From Steromphala cineraria (Eukaryota; Mollusca; Gastropoda; Trochida; Trochidae), in assembly GCA_916613615.1 (NCBI GenBank), contig OU744730.1, positions 186,001 to 250,000 on the forward strand: a stretch of DNA of 64,000 nt. The letters are read 5' to 3'. Positions within the stretch are counted from its first letter, which is position 1. Each line of letters begins with the position of its first letter. A model generated the notes under the pieces. The model was not told where the DNA came from. It was given only the letters and a program-made list of their open reading frames with translations, and did not search any database. Positions 12,348 to 25,800 of this stretch are shown one piece after another. A program made the position numbers and the translations under genes.

Positions 12348-13727
12348 ATGCCAGGCCTATATCTATATAACCTAAATTCAGATTTTTCAATATACGTCAA
12401 AATGAAAGGTCTTAGAAATCAATTTGTGCGTATCTCTACATGCTCGCTACACCTTTACAAACAGTTTCTGCCCATTTTTAATCAAAATTTTGAAAGTCAT
12501 GTTTTTGGTAGAAAATGCAACGAATGTCTGTGAAGGGTTCCCTCCCTTGTTCACTTAACACTGGTCATTTTAAGTGAAAATAAAAGGTCTTAAAAATCAT
12601 TTTTTGCAAATCTCTACATGCTTGGTACACCTTTAAGAACAGTTTCTGCCCATTTTCAATCAAAATATTGAAAGTCATGTTTTTGATGAAAAATGCCAGG
12701 CCTATATCTGTATAACCTAAATTCAGATTTTTCAATATACGTCAAAATAAAAGGTCTTAGAAATCAATTTGTGCGTATCTCTACATGCTCGCTACACCTT
12801 TACGAACAGTTTCTGCCCATTTTTAATCAAAATTTTGAAAGTCATGTTTTTGGTAGAAAATGCAATGAATGTCTGTGAAGGGTTCCCTCCCTTGTTCACT
12901 TAACACTGGTCATTTTAAGTGAAAATAAAAGGTCTTAAAAATCATTTTTTGCAAATCTCTACATGCTTGGTACACCTTTAAGAACAGTTTCTGCCCATTT
13001 TCAATCAAAATATTGAAAGTCATGTTTTTGATGAAAAATGCCAGGCCTATATCTATATAACCTAAATTCAGATTTTTCAATATACGTCAAAATAAAAGGT
13101 CTTAGAAATCAATTTGTGCGTATCTCTACATGCTCGCTACACCTTTACAAACAGTTTCTGCCCATTTTTAATCAAAATTTTGAAAGTCATGTTTTTGGTA
13201 GAAAATGCAACGAATGTCTGTGAAGGGTTCCCTCCCTTGTTCACTTAACACTGGTCATTTTAAGTGAAAATAAAAGGTCTTAAAAATCATTTTTTGCAAA
13301 TCTCTACATGCTTGGTACACCTTTAAGAACAGTTTCTGCCCATTTTCAATCAAAATATTGAAAGTCATGTTTTTGATGAAAAATGCCAGGCCTATATCTG
13401 TATAACCTAAATTCAGATTTTTCAATATACGTCAAAATAAAAGGTCTTAGAAATCAATTTGTGCGTATCTCTACATGCTCGCTACACCTTTACGAACAGT
13501 TTCTGCCCATTTTTAATCAAAATTTTGAAAGTCATGTTTTTGGTAGAAAATGCAATGAATGTCTGTGAAGGGTTCCCTCCCTTGTTCACTTAACACTGGT
13601 CATTTTAAGTGAAAATAAAAGGTCTTAAAAATCATTTTTTGCAAATCTCTACATGCTTGGTACACCTTTAAGAACAGTTTCTGCCCATTTTCAAAATATT
13701 GAAAGTCATGTTTTTGATGAAAAATGC
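12348..13727 (+). repeat. 690-bp dimeric higher-order repeat (two copies)
   Basis: Monomers alternate between a type with 'atctatataacc', 'tacaaacag' and 'aacgaatg' (12348, 13038) and a standard type (12693, 13383), giving a 690-bp period. Similar alternation returns between roughly 22,850 and 25,600, where every other B core reads 'cctttaagaacag' rather than 'cctttacgaacag' or 'cctttacaaacag'. Confidence 0.8.
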
Positions 13728-14414
13728 CAGGCCTATATCTGTATAACCTAAATTCAGATTTTTCAATATACGTCAAAATAAAAGGTCTTAGAAATCAATT
13801 TGTGCGTATCTCTACATGCTCGCTACACCTTTACGAACAGTTTCTGCCCATTTTTAATCAAAATTTTGAAAGTCATGTTTTTGGTAGAAAATGCAATGAA
13901 TGTCTGTGAAGGGTTCCCTCCCTTGTTCACTTAACACTGGTCATTTTAAGTGAAAATAAAAGGTCTTAAAAATCATTTTTTTGCAAATCTCTACATGCTT
14001 GGTACACCTTTAAGAACAGTTTCTGCCCATTTTCAAACAAAATATTGAAAGTCATGTTTTTGATAAAAAATGCCAGGTCTATATCTGTATAACCTAAATT
14101 CAGATTTTTCAATATACGTCAAAATAAAAGGTCTTAGAAATCAATTTGTGCGTATCTCTACATGCTCGCTACACCTTTACGAACAGTTTCTGCCCATTTT
14201 TAATCAAAATTTTGAAAGTCATGTTTTTGGTAGAAAATGCAATGAATGTCTGTGAAGGGTTCCCTCCCTTGTTCACTTAACACTGGTCATTTTAAGTGAA
14301 AATAAAAGGTCTTAAAAATCATTTTTTGCAAATCTCTACATGCTTGGTACACCTTTAAGAACAGTTTCTGCCCATTTTCAATCAAAATATTGAAAGTCAT
14401 GTTTTTGATGAAAA

Positions 14415-14581
14415 ATGCCAGGCCTATATCTGTATAACCTAAATTCAGATTTTTCAATATACGTCAAAATAAAAGGTCTTAGAAATCAATTTGTGCGTAT
14501 CTCTACATGCTCGCTACACCTTTAAGAACAGTTTCTGCCCATTTTTAATCAAAATTTTGAAAGTCATGTTTTTGATGAAAA
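14415..14581 (+). repeat. Extra 167-bp subunit (B/A hybrid)
   Basis: The 'atgccaggcc' landmark at 14415 is followed only 167 bp later by another at 14582. The intervening sequence enters B, then switches to A-like sequence ('cctttaagaacag', then 'gtttttgatgaaaaatgcc'). The gain is exactly one A length, the reciprocal class of the 178-bp gains elsewhere. Confidence 0.85.
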
Positions 14582-15272
14582 ATGCCAGGCCTATATCTGT
14601 ATAACCTAAATTCAGATTTTTCAATATACGTCAAAATAAAAGGTCTTAGAAATCAATTTGTGCGTATCTCTACATGCTCGCTACACCTTTACGAACAGTT
14701 TCTGCCCATTTTTAATCAAAATTTTGAAAGTCATGTTTTTGGTAGAAAATGCAATGAATGTCTGTGAAGGGTTCCCTCCCTTGTTCACTTAACACTGGTC
14801 ATTTTAAGTGAAAATAAAAGGTCTTAAAAATCATTTTTTTGCAAATCTCTACATGCTTGGTACACCTTTAAGAACAGTTTCTGCCCATTTTCAAACAAAA
14901 TATTGAAAGTCATGTTTTTGATAAAAAATGCCAGGTCTATATCTGTATAACCTAAATTCAGATTTTTCAATATACGTCAAAATAAAAGGTCTTAGAAATC
15001 AATTTGTGCGTATCTCTACATGCTCGCTACACCTTTACGAACAGTTTCTGCCCATTTTTAATCAAAATTTTGAAAGTCATGTTTTTGGTAGAAAATGCAA
15101 TGAATGTCTGTGAAGGGTTCCCTCCCTTGTTCACTTAACACTGGTCATTTTAAGTGAAAATAAAAGGTCTTAAAAATCATTTTTTGCAAATCTCTACATG
15201 CTTGGTACACCTTTAAGAACAGTTTCTGCCCATTTTCAATCAAAATATTGAAAGTCATGTTTTTGATGAAAA

Positions 15273-16833
15273 ATGCCAGGCCTATATCTGTATAACCTAA
15301 ATTCAGATTTTTCAATATACGTCAAAATAAAAGGTCTTAGAAATCAATTTGTGCGTATCTCTACATGCTCGCTACACCTTTACAAACAGTTTCTGCCCAT
15401 TTTTAATCAAAATTTTGAAAGTCATGTTTTTGGTAGAAAATGCAACGAATGTCTGTGAAGGGTTCCCTACCTTGTTCACTTAACACTGGTCATTTTAAGT
15501 GAAAATAAAAGGTCTTAAAAATCATTTTTTGCAAATCTCTACATGCTTGGTACACCTTTAAGAACAGTTTCTGCCCATTTTAAATCAAAATATTGAAAGT
15601 CATGTTTTTGATGAAAAATCCCAGGCCTATATCTGTATAACCTAAATTCAGATTTTTCAATATACGTCAAAATAAAAGGTCTTAGAAATCAGTTTGTGCG
15701 TATCTCTACATGCTTGCTACACCTTTACGAACAGTTTCTGCCCATTTTTAATCAAAATTTTGAAAGTCATGTTTTTGGTAGAAAATGCAATGAATGTCTG
15801 TGAAGGGTTCCCTCCCTTGTTCACTTAACACTGGTCATTTTAAGTGAAAATAAAAGGTCTTAAAAATCATTTTTTGCAAATCTCTACATGCTTGGTACAC
15901 CTTTAAGAACAGTTTCTGCCCATTTTCAAAATATTGAAAGTCATGTTTTTGATGAAAAATGCCAGGCCTATATCTGTATAACCTAAATTCAGATTTTTCA
16001 ATATACGTCAAAATAAAAGGTCTTAGAAATCAATTTGTGCGTATCTCTACATGCTCGCTACACCTTTACGAACAGTTTCTGCCCATTTTTAATCAAAATT
16101 TTGAAAGTCATGTTTTTGGTAGAAAATGCAATGAATGTCTGTGAAGGGTTCCCTCCTTTGTTCACTTAACACTGGTCATTTTAAGTGAAAATAAAAGGTC
16201 TTAAAAATCATTTTTTGCAAATCTCTACATGCTTGGTACACCTTTAAGAACAGTTTCTGCCCATTTTCAAACAAAATATTGAAAGTCATGTTTTTGATAA
16301 AAAATGCCAGGTCTATATCTGTATAACCTAAATTCAGATTTTTCAATATACGTCAAAATAAAAGGTCTTAGAAATCAATTTGTGCGTATCTCTACATGCT
16401 CGCTACACCTTTACGAACAGTTTCTGCCCATTTTTAATCAAAATTTTGAAAGTCATGTTTTTGGTAGAAAATGCAATGAATGTCTGTGAAGGGTTCCCTC
16501 CCTTGTTCACTTAACACTGGTCATTTTAAGTGAAAATAAAAGGTCTTAAAAATCATTTTTTGCAAATCTCTACATGCTTGGTACACCTTTAAGAACAGTT
16601 TCTGCCCATTTTCAATCAAAATATTGAAAGTCATGTTTTTGATGAAAATGCCAGGCCTATATCTATATAACCTAAATTCAGATTTTTCAATATACGTCAA
16701 AATAAAAGGTCTTAGAAATCAATTTGTGCGTATCTCTACATGCTCGCTACACCTTTACGAACAGTTTCTGCCCATTTTTAATCAAAATTTTGAAAGTCAT
16801 GTTTTTGGTAGAAAATGCATTGAATGTCTGTGA
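15273..16833 (+). repeat. Segmental duplication within left array, copy 2 (partner 3323-4883)
   Basis: Second copy of the five-monomer block described at 3323-4883, offset 11,950 bp, with the same ordered set of rare variants. A few private changes ('tttaaatcaaaa' near 15579, 'atcagtttgtgc' near 15690) show time since duplication. Confidence 0.85.
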
Positions 16834-19800
16834 AGGGTTCCCTCCCTTGTTCACTTAACACTGGTCATTTTAAGTGAAAATAAAAGGTCTTAAAAATCAT
16901 TTTTTGCAAATCTCTACATGCTTGTTACACCTTTAAGAACAGTTTCTGCCCATTTTCAATCAAAATATTGAAAGTCATGTTTTTATGAAAAATGCCAGGC
17001 CTATATCTGTATAACCTAAATTCAGATTTTTCAATATACTTCAAAATAAAAGGTCTTAGAAATCAATTTGTGCGTATCTCTACATGCTCGCTACACCTTT
17101 ACGAACAGTTTCTGCCCATTTTTAATCAAAATTTTGAAAGTCATGTTTTTGGTTGAAAATGCATTGAATGTCTGTGAAGGGTTCCCTCCCTTGTTCACTT
17201 AACACTGGTCATTTTAAGTGAAAATAAAAGGTCTTAAAAATCATTTTTTGCAAATCTCTACATGCTTGGTACACCTTTAAGAACAGTTTCTGCCCATTTT
17301 CAATCAAAATATTGAAAGTCATGTTTTTGATGAAAAATGCCAGGCCTATATCTGTATAACCTAAATTCAGATTTTTCAATATACGTCAAAATAAAAGGTC
17401 TTAGAAATCAATTTGTGCGTATCTCTACATGCTCGCTACACCTTTACAAACAGTTTCTGCCCATTTTTAATCAAAATTTTGAAAGTCATGTTTTTGGTAG
17501 AAAATGCAACGAATGTCTGTGAAGGGTTCCCTCCCTTGTTCACTTAACACTGGTCATTTTAAGTGAAAATAAAAGGTCTTAAAAATCATTTTTTGCAAAT
17601 CTCTACATGCTTGGTACACCTTTAAGAACAGTTTCTGCCCATTTTCAATCAAAATATTGAAAGTCATGTTTTTGATGAAAAATGCCAGGCCTATATCTGT
17701 ATAACCTAAATTCAGATTTTTCAATATACGTCAAAATAAAAGGTCTTAGAAATCAATTTGTGCGTATCTCTACATGCTCGCTACACCTTTACGAACAGTT
17801 TCTGCCCATTTTTAATCAAAATTTTGAAAGTCATGTTTTTGGTAGAAAATGCAATTAATGTCTGTGAAGGGTTCCCTCCCTTGTTCACTTAACACTGGTC
17901 ATTTTAAGTGAAAATAAAAGGTCTTAAAAATCATTTTTTGCAAATCTCTACATGCTTGGTACACCTTTAAGAACAGTTTCTGCCCATTTTCAATCAAAAT
18001 ATTGAAAGTCATGTTTTTGATGAAAATGCCAGGCCTATATCTATATAACCTAAATTCAGATTTTTCAATATACGTCAAAATAAAAGGTCTTAGAAATCAA
18101 TTTGTGCGTATCTCTACATGCTCGCTACACCTTTACGAACAGTTTCTGCCCATTTTTAATCAAAATTTTGAAAGTCATGTTTTTGGTAGAAAATGCATTG
18201 AATGTCTGTGAAGGGTTCCCTCCCTTGTTCACTTAACACTGGTCATTTTAAGTGAAAATAAAAGGTCTTAAAAATAATTTTTTGCAAATCTCTACATGCT
18301 TGGTACACCTTTAAGAACAGTTTCTGCCCATTTTCAATCAAAATATTGAAAGTCATGTTTTTGATGAAAAATGCCAGGCCTATATCTGTATAACCTAAAT
18401 TCAGATTTTTTAATATACGTCAAAATAAAAGGTCTTAGAAATCAATTTGTGCGTATCTCTACATGCTCGCTACACCTTTACGAACAGTTTCTGCCCATTT
18501 TTAATCAAAATTTTGAAAGTCATGTTTTTGGTAGAAAATGCATTGAATGTCTGTGAAGGGTTCCCTCCCTTGTTCACTTAACACTGGTCATTTTAAGTGA
18601 AAATAAAAGGTCTTAAAAATCATTTTTTGCAAATCTCTACATGCTTGGTACACCTTTAAGAACAGTTTCTGCCCATTTTCAATCAAAATATTGAAAGTCA
18701 TGTTTTTGATGAAAAATGCCAGGCCTATATCTGTATAACCTAAATTCAGATTTTTCAATATACGTCAAAATAAAAGGTCTTAGAAATCAATTTGTGCGTA
18801 TCTCTACATGCTCGCTACACCTTTACGAACAGTTTCTGCCCATTTTTAATCAAAATTTTGAAAGTCATGTTTTTGGTAGAAAATGCAATGAATGTCTGTG
18901 AAGGGTTCCCTCCCTTGTTCACTTAACACTGGTCATTTTAAGTGAAAATAAAAGGTCTTAAAAATCATTTTTTGCAAATCTCTACATGCTTGGTACACCT
19001 TTAAGAACAGTTTCTGCCCATTTTCAATCAAAATATTGAAAGTCATGTTTTTGATGAAAAATGCCAGGCCTATATCTATATAACCTAAATTCAGATTTTT
19101 CAATATACGTCAAAATAAAAGGTCTTAGAAATCAATTTGTGCGTATCTCTACATGCTCGCTACAACTTTACAAACAGTTTCTGCCCATTTTTAATCAAAA
19201 TTTTGAAAGTCATGTTTTTGGTAGAAAATGCAACGAATGTCTGTGAAGGGTTCCCTCCCTTGTTCACTTAACACTGGTCATTTTAAGTGAAAATAAAAGG
19301 TCTTAAAAATCATTTTTTGCAAATCTCTACATGCTTGGTACACCTTTAAGAACAGTTTCTGCCCATTTTCAATCAAAATATTGAAAGTCATGTTTTTGAT
19401 GAAAAATGCCAGGCCTATATCTGTATAACCTAAATTCAGATTTTTCAATATACGTCAAAATAAAAGGTCTTAGAAATCAATTTGTGCGTATCTCTACATG
19501 CTCGCTACACCTTTACGAACAGTTTCTGCCCATTTTTAATCAAAATTTTGAAAGTCATGTTTTTGGTAGAAAATGCAATGAATGTCTGTGAAGGGTTCCC
19601 TCCCTTGTTCACTTAACACTGGTCATTTTAAGTGAAAATAAAAGGTCTTAAAAATCATTTTTTGCAAATCTCTACATGCTTGGTACACCTTTAAGAACAG
19701 TTTCTGCCCATTTTCAATCAAAATATTGAAAGTCATGTTTTTGATGAAAAATGCCAGGCCTATATCTATATAACCTAAATTCAGATTTTTCAATATACGT

Positions 19801-22800
19801 CAAAATAAAAGGTCTTAGAAATCAATTTGTGCGTATCTCTACATGCTCGCTACACCTTTAGAAACAGTTTCTGCCCATTTTTAATCAAAATTTTTAAAGT
19901 CATGTTTTTGGTAGCAAATGCAACGAATGTCTGTGAAGGGTTCCCTCCCTTGTTCACTTAACACTGGTCATTTTAAGTGAAAATTAATGGTCTTAAAAAT
20001 CATTTTTTGCAAATCTCTACATGCTTGGTACACCTTTAAGAACAGTTTCTGCCCATTTTCAATCAAAATATTGAAAGTCATGTTTTTGATGAAAAATGCC
20101 AGGCCTATATCTGTATAACCTAAATTCAGATTTTTCAATATACGTCAAAATAAAAGGTCTTGGAAATCAATTTGTGGGTATCTCTACATGCTCGCTACAC
20201 CTTTACGAACAGTTTCTGCCCATTTTTAATCAAAATTTTGAAAGTCATGTTTTTGGTAGAAAATGCAATGAATGTCTGTGAAGGGTTCCCTCCCTTGTTC
20301 ACTTAACACTGGTCATTTTAAGTGAAAATAAAAGGTCTTAAAAATCATTTTTTGCAAATCTCTACATGCTTGGTACACCTTTAAGAACAGTTTCTGCCCA
20401 TTTTCAATCAAAATATTGAAAGTCATGTTTTTGATGAACAATGCCAGGCCTATATCTGTATAACCTAAATTCAGATTTTTCAATATACGTCAAAATAAAA
20501 GGTCTTAGAAATCAATTTGTGCGTATCTCTACATGCTCGCTACACCTTTACAAACAGTTTCTGCCCATTTTTAATCAAAATTTTGAAAGTCATGTTTTTG
20601 GTAGAAAATGCAACGAATGTCTGTGAAGGGTTCCCTCCCTTGTTCACTTAACACTGGTCATTTTAAGTGAAAATAAAAGGTCTTAAAAATCATTTTTTGC
20701 AAATCTCTACATGCTTGGTACACCTTTAAGAACAGTTTCTGCCCATTTTCAATCAAAATATTGAAAGTCATGTTTTTGATGAAAAATGCCAGGCCTATAT
20801 CTGTATAACCTTAATTCAGATTTTTCAATATACGTCAAAATAAAAGGTCTTAGAAATCAATTTGTGCGTATCTCTACATGCTTGCTACACCTTTACGAAC
20901 AGTTTCTGCCCATTTTTAATCAAAGTTTTGAGTGTCATGTTTTTGGTAGAAAATGCAATGAATGTCTGTGAAGGGTTCCCTCCCTTGTTCACTTAACACT
21001 GGTCATTTTAAGTGAAAAAAAAAGGTCTTAAAAATCATTTTTTGCAAATCTCTACATGCTTGGTACACCTTTAAGAACAGTTTCTGCCCATTTTCAATCA
21101 AAATATTGAAAGTCATGTTTTTGATGAAAAATCCCAGGCCTATATCTGTATAACCTAAATTCAGATTTTTCAATATACGTCAAAATAAAAGGTCTTAGAA
21201 ATCAATTTGTGCGTATCTCTACATGCTTGCTACACCTTTACGAACAGTTTCTGCCCATTTTTAATCAAAATTTTGAAAGTCATGTTTTTGGTAGAAAATG
21301 CAATGAATGTCTGTGAAGGGTTCCCTCCCTTGTTCACTTAACACTGGTCATTTTAAGTGAAAATAAAAGGTCTTAAAAATCATTTTTTGCAAATCTCTAC
21401 ATGCTTGGTACACCTTTAAGAACAGTTTCTGCCCATTTTCAATCAAAATATTGAAAGTCATGTTTTTGATGAAAAATGCCAGGCCTATATCTATATAACC
21501 TAAATTCAGATTTTTCAATATACGTCAAAATAAAAGGTCTTAGAAATCAATTTGTGCGTATCTCTACATGCTCGCTACAACTTTACAAACAGTTTCTGCC
21601 CATTTTTAATCAAAATTTTGAAAGTCATGTTTTTGGTAGAAAATGCAACGAATGTCTGTGAAGGGTTCCCTCCCTTGTTCACTTAACACTGGTCATTTTA
21701 AGTGAAAATAAAAGGTCTTAAAAATCATTTTTTGCAAATCTCTACATGCTTGGTACACCTTTAAGAACAGTTTCTGCCCATTTTCAATCAAAATATTGAA
21801 AGTCATGTTTTTGATGAAAAATGCCAGGCCTATATCTGTATAACCTAAATTCAGATTTTTCAATATACGTCAAAATAAAAGGTCTTAGAAATCAATTTGT
21901 GGGTATCTCTACATGCTCGCTACACCTTTACGAACAGTTTCTGCCCATTTTTAATCAAAATTTTGAAAGTCATGTTTTTGGTAGAAAATGCAATGAATGT
22001 CTGTGAAGGGTTCCCTCCCTTGTTCACTTAACACTGGTCATTTTAAGTGAAAATAAAAGGTCTTAAAAATCATTTTTTGCAAATCTCTACATGCTTGGTA
22101 CACCTTTAAGAACAGTTTCTGCCCATTTTCAATCAAAATATTGAAAGTCATGTTTTTGATGAAAAATGCCAGGCCTATATCTGTATAACCTAAATTCAGA
22201 TTTTTCAATATACGTCAAAATAAAAGGTCTTAGAAATCAATTTGTGCGTATCTCTACATGCTCGCTACACCTTTACAAACAGTTTCTGCCCTTTTTTAAT
22301 CAAAATTTTGAAAGTCATGTTTTTGGTAGAAAATGCAATGAATGTCTGTGAAGGGTTCCCTCCCTTGTTCACTTAACACTGGTCATTTTAAGTGAAAATA
22401 AAAGGTCTTAAAAATCATTTTTTGCAAATCTCTACATGCTTGGTACACCTTTAAGAACAGTTTCTGCCCATTTTCAATCAAAATATTGAAAGTCATGTTT
22501 TTGATGAAAAATGCCAGGCCTATATCTGTATAACCTAAATTCAGATTTTTCAATATACGTCAAAATAAAAGGTCTTAGAAATCAATTTGTGCGTATCTCT
22601 ACATGCTCGCTACACCTTTACGAACAGTTTCTGCCCATTTTTAATCAAAATTTTGAAAGTCATGTTTTTGGTAGAAAATGCAATGAATGTCTGTGAAGGG
22701 TTCCCTCCCTTGTTCACTTAACACTGGTCATTTTAAGTGAAAATAAAAGGTCTTAAAAATCATTTTTTGCAAATCTCTACATGCTTGGTACACCTTTAAG

Positions 22801-25800
22801 AACAGTTTCTGCCCATTTTCAATCAAAATATTGAAAGTCATGTTTTTGATGAAAAATGCCAGGCCTATATCTGTATAACCTAAATTCAGATTTTTCAATA
22901 TACGTCAAAATAAAAGGTCTTAGAAATCAATTTGTGCGTATCTCTACATGCTCGCTACACCTTTAAGAACAGTTTCTGCCCATTTTTAATCAAAATTTTG
23001 AAAGTCATGTTTTTGGTAGAAAATGCAATGAATGTCTGTGAAGGGTTCCCTCCCTTGTTCACTTAACACTGGTCATTTTAAGTGAAAATAAAAGGTCTTA
23101 AAAATCATTTTTTGCAAATCTCTACATGCTTGGTACACCTTTAAGAACAGTTTCTGCCCATTTTCAATCAAAATATTGAAAGTCATGTTTTTGATGAAAA
23201 ATGCCAGGCCTATATCTGTATAACCTAAATTCAGATTTTTCAATATACGTAAAAATAAAAGGTCTTAGAAATCAATTTGTGCGTATCTCTACATGCTCGC
23301 TACACCTTTACGAACAGTTTCTGCCCATTTTTAATCAAAATTTTGAAAGTCATGTTTTTGGTAGAAAATGCAATGAATGTCTGTGAAGGGTTCCCTCCCT
23401 TGTTCACTTAACACTGGTCATTTTAAGTGAAAATAAAAGGTCTTAAAAATCATTTTTTGCAAATCTCTACATGCTTGGTACACCTTTAAGAACAGTTTCT
23501 GCCCATTTTCAATCAAAATATTGAAAGTCATGTTTTTGATGAAAAATGCCAGGCCTATATCTGTATAACCTAAATTCAGATTTTTCAATATACGTCAAAA
23601 TAAAAGGTCTTAGAAATCAATTTGTGCGTATCTCTACATGCTCGCTACACCTTTAAGAACAGTTTCTGCCAATTTTTAATCAAAATTTTGAAAGTCATGT
23701 TTTTGGTAGAAAATGCAATGAATGTCTGTGAAGGGTTCCCTCCCTTGTTCACTTAACACTGGTCATTTTAAGTGAAAATAAAAGGTCTTAAAAATCATTT
23801 TTTGCAAATCTCTACATGCTTGGTACACCTTTAAGAACAGTTTCTGCCCATTTTCAATCAAAATATTGAAAGTCATGTTTTTGATGAAAAATGCCAGGCC
23901 TATATCTGTATAACCTAAATTCAGATTTTTCAATATACGTCAAAATAAAAGGTCTTAGAAATCAATTTGTGCGTATCTCTACATGCTCGCTACACCTTTA
24001 CAAACAGTTTCTGCCCATTTTTAATCAAAATTTTGAAAGTCATGTTTTTGGTAGAAAATGCAATGAATGTCTGTGAAGGGTTCCCTCCCTTGTTCACTTA
24101 ACACTGGTCATTTTAAGTGAAAATAAAAGGTCTTAAAAATCATTTTTTGCAAATCTCTACATGCTTGGTACACCTTTAAGAACAGTTTCTGCCCATTTTC
24201 AATCAAAATATTGAAAGTCATGTTTTTGATGAAAAATGCCAGGCCTATATCTGTATAACCTAAATTCAGATTTTTCAATATACGTCAAAATAAAAGGTCT
24301 TAGAAATCAATTTGTGCATATCTCTACATGCTCGCTACTCCTTTAAGAACAGTTTCTGCCCATTTTTAATCAAAATTTTGAAAGTCATGTTTTTGGTAGA
24401 AAATGCAATGAATGTCTGTGAAGGGTTCCCTCCCTTGTTCACTTAACACTGGTCATTTTAAGTGAAAATAAAAGGTCTTAAAAATCATTTTTTGCAAATC
24501 TCTACATGCTTGGTACACCTTTAAGAACAGTTTCTGCCCATTTTCAATCAAAATATTGAAAGTCATGTTTTTGATGAAAAATGCCAGGCCTATATCTGTA
24601 TAACCTAAATTCAGATTTTTCAATATACGTCAAAATAAAAGGTCTTAGAAATCAATTTGTGCGTATCTCTACATGCTCGCTACACCTTTAAGAACAGTTT
24701 CTGCCCATTTTTAATCAAAATTTTGAAAGTCATGTTTTTGGTAGAAAATGCAATGAATGTCTGTGAAGGGTTCCCTCCCTTGTTCACTTAACACTGGTCA
24801 TTTTAAGTGAAAATAAAAGGTCTTAAAAATCATTTTTTGCAAATCTCTACATGCTTGGTACACCTTTAAGAACAGTTTCTGCCCATTTTCAATCAAAATA
24901 TTGAAAGTCATGTTTTTGATGAAAAATGCCAGGCCTATATCTGTATAACCTAAATTCAGATTTTTCAATATACGTCAAAATAAAAGGTCTTAGAAATCAA
25001 TTTGTGCGTATCTCTACATGCTCGCTACACCTTTACAAACAGTTTCTGCCCATTTTTAATCAAAATTTTGAAAGTCATGTTTTTGGTAGAAAATGCAATG
25101 AATGTCTGTGAAGGGTTCCCTCCCTTGTTCACTTAACACTGGTCATTTTAAGTGAAAATAAAAGGTCTTAAAAATCATTTTTTGCAAATCTCTACATGCT
25201 TGGTACACCTTTAAGAACAGTTTCTGCCCATTTTCAATCAAAATATTGAAAGTCATGTTTTTGATGAAAAATGCCAGGCCTATATCTGTATAACCTAAAT
25301 TCAGATTTTTCAATATACGTCAAAATAAAAGGTCTTAGAAATCAATTTGTGCGTATCTCTACATGCTCGCTACACCTTTAAGAACAGTTTCTGCCCATTT
25401 TTAATCAAAATTTTGAAAGTCATGTTTTTGGTAGAAAATGCAATGAATGTCTGTGAAGGGTTCCCTCCCTTGTTCACTTAACACTGGTCATTTTAAGTGA
25501 AAATAAAAGGTCTTAAAAATCATTTTTCGCAAATCTCCACATGCTTGGTACACCTTTAAGAACAGTTTCTGCCCATTTTCAATCAAAATATTGAAAGTCA
25601 TGTTTTTGATGAAAAATGCCAGGCCTATATCTGTATAACCTAAATTCAGATTTTTCAATATACGTAAAAATAAAAGGTCTTAGAAATCAATTTGTGCGTA
25701 TCTCTACATGCTCGCTACACCTTTACGAACAGTTTCTGCCCATTTTTAATCAAAATTTTGAAAGTCATGTTTTTGGTAGAAAATGCAATGAATGTCTGTG

